The notes under the pieces were generated by a model. It was not told the origin of the DNA, did no database searches, and saw only the letters and a list, made by a program, of their open reading frames with translations. A stretch of 64,000 nt of DNA, from positions 1,364,001 to 1,428,000 of the forward strand of contig NC_007404.1 of assembly GCF_000012745.1 (NCBI RefSeq). Reading direction: 5' to 3'. The position numbers and the translations under genes were made by a program. The stretch comes from Thiobacillus denitrificans ATCC 25259. Lineage in GTDB: Bacteria; Pseudomonadota; Gammaproteobacteria; Burkholderiales; Thiobacillaceae. Below, in pieces: positions 1 through 9,060 of this stretch. Every line of letters begins with the position of its first letter. Within the stretch, counting starts at the first letter, position 1.

Positions 1-1176
1 GCCCCGGGACCGTTCGCCACCGCCGGCCTGATCGCGACCAGCGAGGGCCAGGAAGTCCCCGGCGTCATCGACACCCTGCGCAATCAGGAAAAGGTCGACC
101 TCGTCATTCTGGTTTCTGAATTCGGCCTGGCGAAGAACGTCCATTTCGCCGAAAACTTCCCCGGCATCGACGTCGTCCTGTCGGCCGACATGCACGAGGA
201 AACCCGCGATCCGATCACGACCAGCAACGGCACGATCATCAGCGAGGTCGGCCAGGACGGTACGCGTCTCGGTCAGATCGATCTCGACATCCGTGACGGC
301 AAGATCGCGAGCTGGAAATACACCTTCAACACGATCGACACGAGCACGATCCGTCCGAACCCGGTCATCGCGCAACTGGTCGCCGAGAAGCGCAAGGAGT
401 TCGTCGCCGGCAAGTTCTTCAAGAAGCACGTCAATCCGTTCAACGGCATGGTGCTGAAGACGCCGATCGACAAGGTCGTCGGCAAGGCCGATGTCGCGCT
501 GCATCGTTCCAACTACTCGGACGCCGCCGTTCCGGGCGCGATCGAGGGAACGTCGCACAACTTCATCGCCGATGCCTTCCGCGAGCAGGCCGGTGCCGAT
601 GTCGGCCACATGCGGGGCTTCCGTTACGGCACGCACATCGCGCCGGGCGACATCAAGCTCGACGATCTGTACCACTACATCGCGATCGGGCCCCAAGTGG
701 CGAAGACGACGATCACCGGCCAGATGCTCAAGGACGATCTTGAAAACAACGCCGCCGGCTCGTTCAACTCGGACATCTTCAAGTGGACGGGCGGCTGGCA
801 GCAGGCGCTGAGCGGCGTGCGCTACGACCTCGACCTCTACGCCTCCCTGGGCGCACGCGTGCAGAACGCGCAGGTGTTCAACCAGGCGACCGGTCAGTGG
901 GAGCCGCTGGATCCGGCCAAGAGCTACAGCTACGCGGGCTATTGGTACGACCAGGCGCCGAAGAAGGTCGGGGCGCTGGTTTCCGCGAACCCCGTCACTG
1001 CGGTGAAGGGCGCCGCCGGCGAGACGCTGGACGGCACCGAGGTCGTCGTCAACTACCTCAAGACGCACAGCGCGAACCCGGGTGAGAGCCGTATCCGCCT
1101 GGTGAACCCGCTGCCGGCGGCGGCTTACGGCAGCGCCGAGATCCAGCCGCTGAAAGGCGTGAGCAGCGCGTACTGA
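1..1176 (+). CDS. 5'-nucleotidase / SoxB-like metallophosphatase, 3' part
   Basis: The reading frame is open from base 1 and ends with TGA at 1174-1176, so about 391 C-terminal residues are present and the start lies left of the window. The first part carries the end of a calcineurin-like phosphoesterase domain: GIDVVLSADMHEE is the position where the family usually has a GG-H-x-H metal-binding loop, with SADMH here. The rest matches the 5'-nucleotidase C-terminal substrate domain. The segment RGFRYGTHIAPGDIKLDDLY resembles the corresponding part of both UshA-type nucleotidases and SoxB. Such enzymes are normally exported and hydrolyse phosphoesters in the periplasm, or act on Sox-bound sulfur intermediates (SoxB). 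I cannot tell these apart without the N-terminus. It lies 119 bp upstream of a secretion operon on the same strand. Confidence 0.75.
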   Translation, partial: APGPFATAGLIATSEGQEVPGVIDTLRNQEKVDLVILVSEFGLAKNVHFAENFPGIDVVLSADMHEETRDPITTSNGTIISEVGQDGTRLGQIDLDIRDGKIASWKYTFNTIDTSTIRPNPVIAQLVAEKRKEFVAGKFFKKHVNPFNGMVLKTPIDKVVGKADVALHRSNYSDAAVPGAIEGTSHNFIADAFREQAGADVGHMRGFRYGTHIAPGDIKLDDLYHYIAIGPQVAKTTITGQMLKDDLENNAAGSFNSDIFKWTGGWQQALSGVRYDLDLYASLGARVQNAQVFNQATGQWEPLDPAKSYSYAGYWYDQAPKKVGALVSANPVTAVKGAAGETLDGTEVVVNYLKTHSANPGESRIRLVNPLPAAAYGSAEIQPLKGVSSAY

Positions 1177-1235
1177 GGCGTGCGGGGGGCGTCGCCCGAG
1201 TGGGCGGCGCGGCAGTCCCCCGTCGCAGTAAATGT

Positions 1236-1269
1236 TGCGGGCGTCGATCGACGTCGACCGGCGCCCGCA
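1236..1269 (+). terminator. Possible hairpin between nucleotidase and gspG
   Basis: TGCGGGCG (1236-1243) pairs with CGCCCGCA (1262-1269) across an 18-base loop that contains further GTCGAC-type palindromes. A short T-containing run (TTGTTTT) follows at 1277-1283. It could be a weak terminator or an attenuator ahead of gspG; the T-tract is not adjacent, so the call is uncertain. Confidence 0.3.
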
Positions 1270-1295
1270 GCCAACGGTTGTTTTGCAAGCGAGAG

Positions 1296-1739
1296 ATGCC
1301 CATGCAGTGCAACAAACCCAATTCCCGTTTCCTTGGCAAAAGCCGGGGATTCACGCTCCTCGAACTCCTCGTCGTGCTGGTCATCATCGGCCTGCTCGCG
1401 GGGTACGTGGGGCCCAAGTATTTCGCCCAGATCGGCAAGTCCGAGGTGAAGACCGCGCGCGCTCAGATCGACGCGCTGGAAAAGGCGCTCGACCAGTACC
1501 GCCTCGACGTCGGCCGCTACCCGGCGACCGAACAGGGCCTGGCCGCGCTGACCGAGCGGCCGCAGGACGAAGCCAAATGGGCCGGACCCTACCTCAAGAA
1601 GGCCGCGCCGCTCGACCCCTGGGGCAAGCCCTACGTCTACCAGCAGCCCGGCACCCACGGTGAGTACGACCTGTCTTCCTACGGTACCGACGGCCAGCCT
1701 GGCGGCACCGGCGAATCCGCCGACATCACGAACTGGTAA
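1296..1739 (+). CDS. gspG: Major pseudopilin GspG
   Basis: This is the major pseudopilin of a type II secretion system, about 147 aa. The prepilin peptidase site is G18|F19-T-L-L-E23, with the conserved Glu5, followed by a hydrophobic helix (LLVVLVIIGLLAGYVGPKYF). The C-terminal part (DPWGKPYVYQQPG...YDLSSYGTDGQPGG) is the diagnostic calcium-binding GspG tail. ATG at 1296 is chosen because it puts 18 residues before the cleavage site; ATG at 1302 is also possible. It is the first gene of the operon and precedes gspF by 5 bp. No prepilin peptidase gene is visible in this window, so processing must be by an enzyme encoded elsewhere. Confidence 0.93.
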   Translation: MPMQCNKPNSRFLGKSRGFTLLELLVVLVIIGLLAGYVGPKYFAQIGKSEVKTARAQIDALEKALDQYRLDVGRYPATEQGLAALTERPQDEAKWAGPYLKKAAPLDPWGKPYVYQQPGTHGEYDLSSYGTDGQPGGTGESADITNW

Positions 1740-1744
1740 GCGCG

Positions 1745-2938
1745 ATGGCACAGTTCGAGGTCCGTGGGGTGGGAAGCGCGTCGGCGATCGTCTCGCTCGT
1801 GCTCGAGGCGCCTGACGCCGCGAGTGCCGAGGCGCGCGCCGCCGCCGACGGCCTGACGGTGCTGTCGGTCCGCCGCCGTGCGAGCGGGGACGGCTGGCGC
1901 CTCGGCCGCGCGAAGCGCTTCCCGCTCCAGCTTTTCACGCAGGAACTGCTGGCCCTGCTCAACGCGGGCCTCGCCCTGGTCGAGGCGCTCGAGGCGCTCG
2001 CCGAAAAGGAGGCGCGGCCCGAGAGCAAAAGCGTTTTCGACCAGCTGCTGCGCGCGCTTTACGAAGGGCAAACCCTGTCGGCGGCGCTCGAGAAGCTGCC
2101 GGCGGTTTTTCCCGCGCTCTACGTCGCGAGCATCCGGGCGAGCGAGAAAACCGGCGACCTGCCGGAGACGCTGCGCCGCTACATTGCCTACCAGGCCCAG
2201 CTCGACGTGATCCGCAAGAAACTCGTCAGCGCGTCGATCTACCCGCTCGTGCTCATCGGCGTCGGCGGGCTCGTCGCGCTGTTCCTGATGGCCTACGTCG
2301 TGCCGCGCTTCAGCGAAGTCTATGAAGGCCTGGACGGCGACCTGCCGCTGATGTCGCGTCTGCTCATGCAGTGGGGCCAGTTGCTTGAACAGCACGGCAG
2401 TGCGGTGCTGCTCGTGCTGGCGGCGCTGCTGGCGGGCCTCGTCTTCGGTCTCACCCGGCCGGCGCTCAGGGCCTGGGCGGGACAAAAGCTCTGGCAGATT
2501 CCATCGGTCGGCGAGCGCATGCGCGTCTACCAGCTCGCGCGTTTCTACCGCACGCTCGGCATGCTGCTCGCCGGCGGCGTCTCGATCGTGCCGGCCCTCG
2601 ACATGGCGTCGGGAATCCTCCATGCCTCGCTGCGTGACGGCCTTGCACGGGCCGGCGCGCGCATCCGCGAGGGGCAGCCGATCTCGTTCGCGATGGAAGC
2701 CAATGGTCTGACCACCCAGGTCGCGCTGCGCATGCTGCGCGTCGGCGAGCGCACCGGGCAGATGGGCGAAATGATGGAGCGCATCGCGGCCTTCTACGAC
2801 GAGGAAATGGCGCGCTGGGTCGACTGGTTCACCAAGCTGTTCGAGCCCTTGCTGATGGCCGTGATCGGGGTCGTCATCGGCGCACTCGTGGTCCTGATGT
2901 ACATGCCGATCTTCGAACTCGCGGGGAGCATTCAATGA
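1745..2938 (+). CDS. gspF: GspF/PilC inner-membrane platform protein
   Basis: This is a polytopic inner-membrane protein that anchors the assembly ATPase. It is 397 aa, the normal length. Two T2SSF domains are visible: residues about 60-190 (FTQELLALLNAGLALVEAL) and 260-385 (FYRTLGMLLAGGVSIVPALD). Transmembrane segments lie near 160-185, 215-240 and 365-390. The N-terminal 50 residues resemble the GspF cytosolic leader. The stop overlaps the start of gspE by four bases (ATGA at 2935-2938), so the two are translationally coupled. Confidence 0.92.
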   Translation: MAQFEVRGVGSASAIVSLVLEAPDAASAEARAAADGLTVLSVRRRASGDGWRLGRAKRFPLQLFTQELLALLNAGLALVEALEALAEKEARPESKSVFDQLLRALYEGQTLSAALEKLPAVFPALYVASIRASEKTGDLPETLRRYIAYQAQLDVIRKKLVSASIYPLVLIGVGGLVALFLMAYVVPRFSEVYEGLDGDLPLMSRLLMQWGQLLEQHGSAVLLVLAALLAGLVFGLTRPALRAWAGQKLWQIPSVGERMRVYQLARFYRTLGMLLAGGVSIVPALDMASGILHASLRDGLARAGARIREGQPISFAMEANGLTTQVALRMLRVGERTGQMGEMMERIAAFYDEEMARWVDWFTKLFEPLLMAVIGVVIGALVVLMYMPIFELAGSIQ

Positions 2939-4635
2939 GCATCGCGCAACAGGTTGCGGCCGACACCGCGTTTCCGATCAGTGCCGGGCAGTTCGGCGCG
3001 GCGCGTGCCGAGGCGGCGCGCAGCGGGCGCCCGCTGCTGAACGTGCTCGACGAACAGCTCGGCCTGCCGGCGCAGGACTTCGTGCGCCGCCTCGCGCATA
3101 CCGTGCATTACCCCGTGCTCGACGCGCACGCGCTGCGTTCGCTCACGCCGGCCTTCGATCTCGTGCCCTACGCCGAGGCGTTCGCGCACGACTGTCTGGT
3201 GCTGCGCAACGCGGGCGGGCAGCTTTACCTGGTTCTGGCCGATCCGTTCGCGCCGGACCTCGTTGCCTGGGCCGAAGGCCGGCTCGACCGGCCCTTTACG
3301 CCGGCGCTCGTCGCGGCGGCCGATCTCGCGGCGCTGCTCGCGCATCACGAAGACCAGCTGCGCGCGATGGACGCGATGGTGCTGTCCGAGACTGCGCCGG
3401 ACCGCTCGGCGGAGGAGATCGAGGACCTCTCGCTCAAGGCGATCAGCGAGGACAGCAGCCCGGTCGTCAAGCTCGTGCGCTCGACGCTCTACGACGCGCT
3501 CAAGAGCGGCGCGAGCGACGTCCACCTGGAAACCGGCGCGACCGGGCTCGCGATCAAATACCGGATCGACGGCGTGCTCAGCGCGGTCGGCAACGCAGCC
3601 GGGCAGGACACGGCTGAGCAGGTCATTTCGCGCATCAAGGTGCTTGCCGAGCTCGACATCTCCGAGCGGCGCGTGCCGCAGGACGGCCGCTTCAAGGTCG
3701 CGGTGCGCGGACGCGAAGTCGATTTCCGCGTCTCGATCATGCCGAGCGTGTTCGGCGAGGACGCCGTCCTGCGCGTGCTCGACAAGCAGACGCTCTCCGA
3801 CCAGATGCAGGGCCTGCGGCTCGACAGCCTCGGCTTCGACGCCGACAGCATGGCGATGCTGCGGCGCATGGCGCGCGAACCCTACGGAATGATCCTGGTC
3901 ACCGGCCCGACCGGTTCTGGCAAGACGACGACGCTTTACGCCGCGCTGTCGGAAGTGAATACCGGCCTCGACAAGATCATCACGATCGAGGACCCCGTCG
4001 AATACCACCTGCCCGGGGTGCTGCAGATCCCGGTCAACGAGAAGAAGGGCCTCACTTTCGCGCGCGGCCTGCGCTCGGTGCTGCGGCACGACCCCGACAA
4101 GATCATGGTCGGCGAAATCCGCGATCCAGAGACCGCGCAGATCGCGGTTCAGTCCGCGCTGACCGGCCACCTCGTGTTCACGACCGTGCACGCCAACAAC
4201 GTCTTCGACGTGCTCGGCCGCTTCGTCCACATGGGCGTCGACGTATACAGCTTCGTCGCGGCGCTGAACGGCATCTCGGCGCAGCGCCTCGTGCGCCAGA
4301 TCTGCAGCCACTGCGCCGAGCTATATGTGCCGAGCGCCGAACTGCTCGCCGAGTCGCGGCTCGCCGCCGACGCCGTCGCCGGGTTCGACTTCCGCATCGG
4401 CCGCGGTTGCGAACACTGCCGCGGCTCGGGTTACCGCGGGCGGATCGCGATCGCCGAAATTCTCCTGCTCAACGACGAGCTGCGCGAACTCATTCTCGAG
4501 CGCGCACCGATCCGGCAACTGAAGGAGGCCGCACGCCGCAACGGCGTGCGCTTCCTGCGCGATGCCGCGCTCGAACTCGTGCGCAAAGGGCAGAGCACCT
4601 TACAGGAAATCAATCGTGTCACTTTTGTCGCCTGA
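2935..4635 (+). CDS. gspE: GspE/PilB-type assembly ATPase
   Basis: This hexameric AAA-like secretion ATPase powers pseudopilus assembly; it is 566 aa. The N-terminal 150 residues form a GspE/MshEN-type domain. Motifs in order are Walker A GPTGSGKT (about 324-331), the Asp box IEDPVEY (about 351), the Walker B region VGEIRDPETA (about 390) and a His box near VHANNV. A zinc-binding tetracysteine follows (CSHC near 457 and CEHC near 493), as in GspE and PilB. All catalytic motifs look intact. The next gene starts inside its 3' end at a GTG. Confidence 0.95.
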   Translation: MSIAQQVAADTAFPISAGQFGAARAEAARSGRPLLNVLDEQLGLPAQDFVRRLAHTVHYPVLDAHALRSLTPAFDLVPYAEAFAHDCLVLRNAGGQLYLVLADPFAPDLVAWAEGRLDRPFTPALVAAADLAALLAHHEDQLRAMDAMVLSETAPDRSAEEIEDLSLKAISEDSSPVVKLVRSTLYDALKSGASDVHLETGATGLAIKYRIDGVLSAVGNAAGQDTAEQVISRIKVLAELDISERRVPQDGRFKVAVRGREVDFRVSIMPSVFGEDAVLRVLDKQTLSDQMQGLRLDSLGFDADSMAMLRRMAREPYGMILVTGPTGSGKTTTLYAALSEVNTGLDKIITIEDPVEYHLPGVLQIPVNEKKGLTFARGLRSVLRHDPDKIMVGEIRDPETAQIAVQSALTGHLVFTTVHANNVFDVLGRFVHMGVDVYSFVAALNGISAQRLVRQICSHCAELYVPSAELLAESRLAADAVAGFDFRIGRGCEHCRGSGYRGRIAIAEILLLNDELRELILERAPIRQLKEAARRNGVRFLRDAALELVRKGQSTLQEINRVTFVA

Positions 4636-5461
4636 CGCGCTCTACGTCGCCCTCGCGCCCGAGCACGTCGCCCTCCTGCACGTGCGCGGCGGCCTGCGCC
4701 CGCGCGTGCTCGCGCGCGAGTCGGTCGCCGTGGATGCCGCTTCGACCACGGGCGCGGCCGAAAACTGGCGCGCCACCCTCGAGGCGATGCGCCACGCCAT
4801 CGACGGCAAGCCCTTGCGCGGCGCGCGGACCCACGTCGTGCTCGCCAACGGCTTTGCGCGCTACCGGCTGGTGCCGTGGCGCAGCGGCCTGCGCGACCGC
4901 GAGGAAAAACAGGCGCTCGTCCGCCACGGCTTCGCGCGCGTCCACGGCGAACGCGTCGAGCGATGGGCGCTGCGCTGGAGCGAAGGCGGCGCTTCCGAAC
5001 CGGCAGTCGCCTGCGCCATCGATCAAGGACTGCTCGCCGGGATCGAGGCGGTCGCCGCCGACGCAGGCCTGCGCCTGCTCTCGGTCCAGCCCTACCTCGT
5101 CACCGCGTTCAACGCCTGGCGCAAGCAGCTGCGCGAGAACACGGCATGGCTCGTGCTCCCCGAGCGCACGCGCGTCTGCGTCGCGCTGTTCGAGAACGGC
5201 GTCTGGCGGCACGTCGCCGTGCGCGCGTTGTCCGGCCGGCTCGACGAGGCGCTGCCGGTCCTCCTCGATCAGGAAGCCTTCGCCGCGCAATTGCCAGGAC
5301 TTGCGGCCCCCGTCTATGTCCACGCGCCCGCGGCCATGGTGCCAGGGCCGCGTGCCGAGGACGAGCCGGTGCACGCGCTGACCGTCGCCGACGCCGCGCG
5401 CTTCGGCGCCGCCCGCCACCGCGCCCACGCGCTCTCGCTTTTCGGAGGCGACGATGCGTGA
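4616..5461 (+). CDS. PilM/GspL-like actin-fold protein
   Basis: About 281 aa. By position and size it is the cytoplasmic actin-like PilM/GspL N-terminal component that links the ATPase to the inner-membrane PilNO pair. No strong sequence motif is visible, so the call rests on operon context (gspE, this gene, PilN-like, PilO-like). The GTG at 4616 (VSLLSPDALYVAL) overlaps the gspE 3' end by 20 bases and places the first beta-strand at the N-terminus; an upstream ATG in frame would run deep into gspE. Its end overlaps the next start (ATGCGTGA, 5454-5461). Confidence 0.65.
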   Translation: MSLLSPDALYVALAPEHVALLHVRGGLRPRVLARESVAVDAASTTGAAENWRATLEAMRHAIDGKPLRGARTHVVLANGFARYRLVPWRSGLRDREEKQALVRHGFARVHGERVERWALRWSEGGASEPAVACAIDQGLLAGIEAVAADAGLRLLSVQPYLVTAFNAWRKQLRENTAWLVLPERTRVCVALFENGVWRHVAVRALSGRLDEALPVLLDQEAFAAQLPGLAAPVYVHAPAAMVPGPRAEDEPVHALTVADAARFGAARHRAHALSLFGGDDA

Positions 5462-5990
5462 ACTGAAGATCGATTTCGCAGACACCCGCCGCTTGCCGCG
5501 CAGCGTGACGCTCGCGCTGCTCGCGGTGTCGCTCGCGCTCGCTGCCACCGCCGTCGACGCCTACCGCGACGCGCGTGCTGCGCTCGACTACTGGCATGAC
5601 GAAGTCGCGCAACGCCAGGCCGCGAGCAGCCGGGCGGCGCGGACGCCGGCGCCGGCGCGCGGCGTGGACAAAGCCGCTGCGGCGGAGCTTGCGCAGGCCC
5701 ACGAGATCGCCGCGCAGCTCGCGCTGCCATGGGATCCGCTGTTTCGCGCGGTCGAAGCGGCGACGCCTGCGGACATCGCACTGCTCGGCGTCGAGCCGAA
5801 CGCGCAGAAACGCAACCTCAGGCTGGTCGGGGAGGGCAAGGACATCCATGCGGTCCTCGGGTATGTGCGACAGCTCGAAGCGCAGCCGCTGCTTCGCGAC
5901 GTCTATCTGCTCGACCACGGCACGTCCGACGCCGACCCGCAACGGCCGGCGCGTTTCGTCATCGAGGCGGCGTGGGGAAGCGGATCATGA
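5454..5990 (+). CDS. PilN-like inner-membrane assembly protein
   Basis: 178 aa with a short cytoplasmic N-terminus, one transmembrane helix (about residues 17-36, SVTLALLAVSLALAATAV), a coiled-coil-prone stretch and a small C-terminal periplasmic domain. This is the architecture of PilN, or of the GspL C-terminal half. It overlaps both neighbours by a few bases. The assignment is from topology and gene order. Confidence 0.65.
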   Translation: MRELKIDFADTRRLPRSVTLALLAVSLALAATAVDAYRDARAALDYWHDEVAQRQAASSRAARTPAPARGVDKAAAAELAQAHEIAAQLALPWDPLFRAVEAATPADIALLGVEPNAQKRNLRLVGEGKDIHAVLGYVRQLEAQPLLRDVYLLDHGTSDADPQRPARFVIEAAWGSGS

Positions 5991-6532
5991 TGGCGGCGCT
6001 ATCCCTGTTGCGCCGTGCCGAGCGCGCCATCGGCCGCAGCGGCCTTGGCGCGCTGCTCGTGCTTGCCGGCGCAGCGGCCTTCCACCTGCTCGCGGTGATG
6101 CCGCTCGAGGCCGAGATCGCCGACCTGCGTGCACAGGCCGACGGCCTGCAGGCGACGGCGCAGCAAGCGCGGCGGGCGACGGCCGCACTCGAGGGGTCCG
6201 AGCAGTTGCAGACCTTCTACGGGCTCATTCCCGCGTTCGGCGACGCGCCACTCCTGCTGAACGAGGTGTTCGGCACGGCGGCCCGCTCGGGCGTTCGCAT
6301 CGACGCGAGCCATTACCGGATCGCCGAGGACAAGGGCGGCCGGATCACGCGCTACGAAATCACGCTGCCGGTGACGGGGTCCTACGTGCAGGTGCGCAAC
6401 TTCGTCGCGTTCGTCCTGAGCTATGTGCCGAGCCTGTCGCTCGATGCGCTCGCGATCCGCAAGGACAAGATCGACGACGGCGAGGTCCGGGCGGACATCC
6501 GGATGACGCTTTATCTGGAGCGTGCGTCATGA
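5987..6532 (+). CDS. PilO/GspM-like inner-membrane assembly protein
   Basis: 181 aa with one N-terminal membrane helix (about 17-38, GLGALLVLAGAAAFHLLAVM), a coiled coil rich in Ala, Glu and Gln (about 40-70), then a ferredoxin-like periplasmic domain ending in VRADIRMTLYLE. This is the PilO/GspM layout. It starts at ATG 5987 overlapping the previous stop (ATGA), and ends overlapping the next start in the same way. Confidence 0.65.
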   Translation: MMAALSLLRRAERAIGRSGLGALLVLAGAAAFHLLAVMPLEAEIADLRAQADGLQATAQQARRATAALEGSEQLQTFYGLIPAFGDAPLLLNEVFGTAARSGVRIDASHYRIAEDKGGRITRYEITLPVTGSYVQVRNFVAFVLSYVPSLSLDALAIRKDKIDDGEVRADIRMTLYLERAS

Positions 6533-7059
6533 GCCTGTCGCCGGCAAAAAGAAAGATCGCCCTCGGCGTCGCGCTCGCGGCGACGCTCGGCGCGACGGTG
6601 TGGGTCGGCGAGCAGGAAGACGCCGCGCCCGAACTCGTCGCGCAGGCGGTGCCGCGGCCTGCCGCCGAGTCGGCCGGGCGGCCGGCGCCGCCCGCAAGCG
6701 GCCCGGCGATCACGCGCGGCGGCCTCAAGCGCGAGATTTCGCGCGAGCCGGTGCCCGACGTCTTCGCCGCGAAATCCTGGTACGTGCCGCCCCCGGCGCC
6801 CAAGTACGTTCCGCCGCCTCCACCCCCGCCGCCCCCCGCGCCGGTGCCGCCGCCATTGCCCTTCGTCTATCTCGGCAAGCTCGTCGACAACGGTGAAATC
6901 ACGGTTTTCGTCGTGTTCAAGGGCCGCAATCTCGCCGTCAAGGCCAACGAGGTGATCGATTCGACCTACCGGATCGACAGTGTCGACGCACGCAGCATGG
7001 CGCTGACCTACCTCCCCCTGGACATGAAGCAAACCCTCTCCCTCGGAGAAAGAAATTGA
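6529..7059 (+). CDS. PilP/GspC-like periplasmic linker with proline tract
   Basis: 176 aa. An N-terminal membrane anchor (about 8-24) is followed by a disordered Pro/Ala region that includes nine consecutive prolines (around 98-106), and then a compact beta-rich domain (PFVYLGKL...GEITVFVVFKG...VIDSTYRIDSV). That domain resembles the PilP/GspC homology region that contacts the secretin. The proline tract would act as a rigid spacer across the periplasm. The gene overlaps its upstream neighbour by ATGA and the secretin start by four bases, so the inner-membrane and outer-membrane parts are translated together. Confidence 0.6.
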   Translation: MSLSPAKRKIALGVALAATLGATVWVGEQEDAAPELVAQAVPRPAAESAGRPAPPASGPAITRGGLKREISREPVPDVFAAKSWYVPPPAPKYVPPPPPPPPPAPVPPPLPFVYLGKLVDNGEITVFVVFKGRNLAVKANEVIDSTYRIDSVDARSMALTYLPLDMKQTLSLGERN

Positions 7060-9059
7060 AAACGAAGCACGTCGTTGTGAGTCTTGTCTGTGTTCTGGGC
7101 CTTTCGGGCTGCGCTGCCGACCGCGCCTTCACCCGCGGCAAGGGCATGCTGGAGCAGGGCCAGACCGAAGCCGGTCTGCGCGAGGTCGAAAAGGCCGCGC
7201 GCATCGCCCCCGAGAACAAGGAATACCGGATCTACCTCGCGCGCCAGCGCGAGGGCTCGATCAACACGCTGCTCGGTGAGGCCGAGCAGGCGCGGCGGAC
7301 CGGGCGCCTCGACGCCGCCGAGCAGGCCTTCCGTCGCGCCCTCGCGCTCGATGCGGAAAACCGTCGGGCGGCGGACGGCCTCGAGGCCGTGGCGACCGCG
7401 CGGAAGCATCGCGTGCTGCTCGCCGAAGCCGAGACGCTGGCCGTGCAGGGCAATCTCGCAGCCGCGGCGACGAAGCTCGACACCGTGCTCGCCGAGGACC
7501 CGCGCAGTGCCGAGGGCCGCGCGCTGAAGACGCGACTCGCCGCGCTGAAGGCCGAGAAGCGGTCGGAACTGCCGGGCTTGCGCTCGCTCTTCGAGAAGCC
7601 GATCACGCTCGAATTCCGCAACGCCGACCTCAAGGCGATCTTCGAAGTCATCTCGCGCAGCGCCGGGATCAATTTCATTTTCGACAAGGACGTCCGCCAG
7701 GACCTCGTCGCGAGCATCTTCGTCAGGAACACGCGCATCGAGAGCGCGATCGACTTCCTGCTCATGAGCAACCAGCTCGCGAAGAAGGTGCTCAACGAGA
7801 ACACGGTTCTGGTCTACCCGAACATCCCGGCGAAGACCCGCGACTACCAGGATCTTCGGGCCAAGACCTTCTATCTCGCGAGCATGGACGCCAAGCAGGC
7901 GCTCAACATCGTCAAGACCATCGTCAAGACCCGCGACGTCGTCATCGACGAGAAGCTCAACACGCTCGTGATGCGCGATACCCCCGACGCGATCCGGCTC
8001 GCCGAAAAACTGCTCGGAAGCCAGGACCTCGCGGAATCCGAGGTGCTGCTCGAGGTCGAAGTGCTCGAGGTCAGCCGCAGCCGCCTGAGCGACATCGGCA
8101 TCACGCCGCCGACCGAGGCGACGTTCCGCACGCTCGGTCCTTCGGGCGCGCCGAGCACGACGCTCGCCGATCTCAAAGGGCTCAACTCCGGGCTGATCGG
8201 GGTGTCGTCGCTGAGCGCGAGCGTGCGCGCGCGCATGGACAACGGCGATACCAACCTGCTCGCGAACCCGCGCATCCGCGTCAAGAACCGCGAGAAGGCC
8301 AAGGTGCACATCGGCGAGCGCGTGCCGATCATCACGACCACGGTGACCTCGGCCGGCACGACGAGCTTTTTGCCCGAGACGGTCAACTATCTCGACGTCG
8401 GCATCAAGTTCGAGGTCGAGCCGCTCATTTCGCTGAACGACGAGGTGACGATCAAGGTCGCGCTCGAGGTGAGCAGCCTCGGACAGAAGAGCGTGACCAA
8501 GAGCGGCAGCGAGGTCTACCGGGTCGGCACGCGCAACGCGTCGACGACGCTCGCGCTGCGCGATGGCGAAACGCAGGCGCTGGCTGGTCTCATCAGCGAC
8601 GAGGAGCGCGAGACGGTCAACGGGATTCCCGGCTTCGGCCGCATCCCGGCGATCGGCCGGCTGTTCGCGAGCAAGAGCAACAGCACCGACAAGACGGAGA
8701 TCGTCCTCCTCATCACGCCGCACATCGTGCGCAATCTCGACCGCACGGCGCTCACCGCGTCCGACTTCGCGGCCGGCACCGATTCGGCAGCCGGCAGCGC
8801 GCCGGTGACGCTGCAGGCGATCACGCCCGAAGTCATGCGCGCGGTCGAGGAAGGCACGGCAGGCGCGCCGGGCGCGGCGCCCGCGGCGCCGGCGGACGCA
8901 CCCGCAGGCGGCCAGGCGCCAGCCGGGGTGGAGATCGGACGCGAACCGGCGGCCGAGGGCGGCGACGCCGCGGGCGAACCGGCCGCAGCGCAGGACGCCG
9001 AACCGGGGAACGCAGCGCCCGAGCCCTCCGCCGACGGCGACGCACAGGAAGGGTCCTAG
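7056..9059 (+). CDS. gspD: Lipoprotein secretin (GspD/PilQ/MshL class)
   Basis: This is the outer-membrane secretin channel, 667 aa. TTG at 7056 is used, preceded by GGAGAAAGAAA, and gives a lipoprotein signal (LGLSGC, Cys19). Residues about 40-165 look TPR-like. An STN/N0 domain (ITLEFRNADLKAIFEVISR) and a single N1 domain (TFYLASMDAKQALNIVKTIV) come next, then the secretin core (VPIITTTVTSAG; YLDVGIKFEVEP; TQALAGLISDEERETVNGIPG). It has fewer N domains than classical GspD, closer to MshL. The last 90 residues are an Ala/Pro/Gly/Glu-rich low-complexity tail after the IVLLITPHIVR segment. Confidence 0.92.
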   Translation: MKTKHVVVSLVCVLGLSGCAADRAFTRGKGMLEQGQTEAGLREVEKAARIAPENKEYRIYLARQREGSINTLLGEAEQARRTGRLDAAEQAFRRALALDAENRRAADGLEAVATARKHRVLLAEAETLAVQGNLAAAATKLDTVLAEDPRSAEGRALKTRLAALKAEKRSELPGLRSLFEKPITLEFRNADLKAIFEVISRSAGINFIFDKDVRQDLVASIFVRNTRIESAIDFLLMSNQLAKKVLNENTVLVYPNIPAKTRDYQDLRAKTFYLASMDAKQALNIVKTIVKTRDVVIDEKLNTLVMRDTPDAIRLAEKLLGSQDLAESEVLLEVEVLEVSRSRLSDIGITPPTEATFRTLGPSGAPSTTLADLKGLNSGLIGVSSLSASVRARMDNGDTNLLANPRIRVKNREKAKVHIGERVPIITTTVTSAGTTSFLPETVNYLDVGIKFEVEPLISLNDEVTIKVALEVSSLGQKSVTKSGSEVYRVGTRNASTTLALRDGETQALAGLISDEERETVNGIPGFGRIPAIGRLFASKSNSTDKTEIVLLITPHIVRNLDRTALTASDFAAGTDSAAGSAPVTLQAITPEVMRAVEEGTAGAPGAAPAAPADAPAGGQAPAGVEIGREPAAEGGDAAGEPAAAQDAEPGNAAPEPSADGDAQEGS

Positions 9060-9060
9060 C

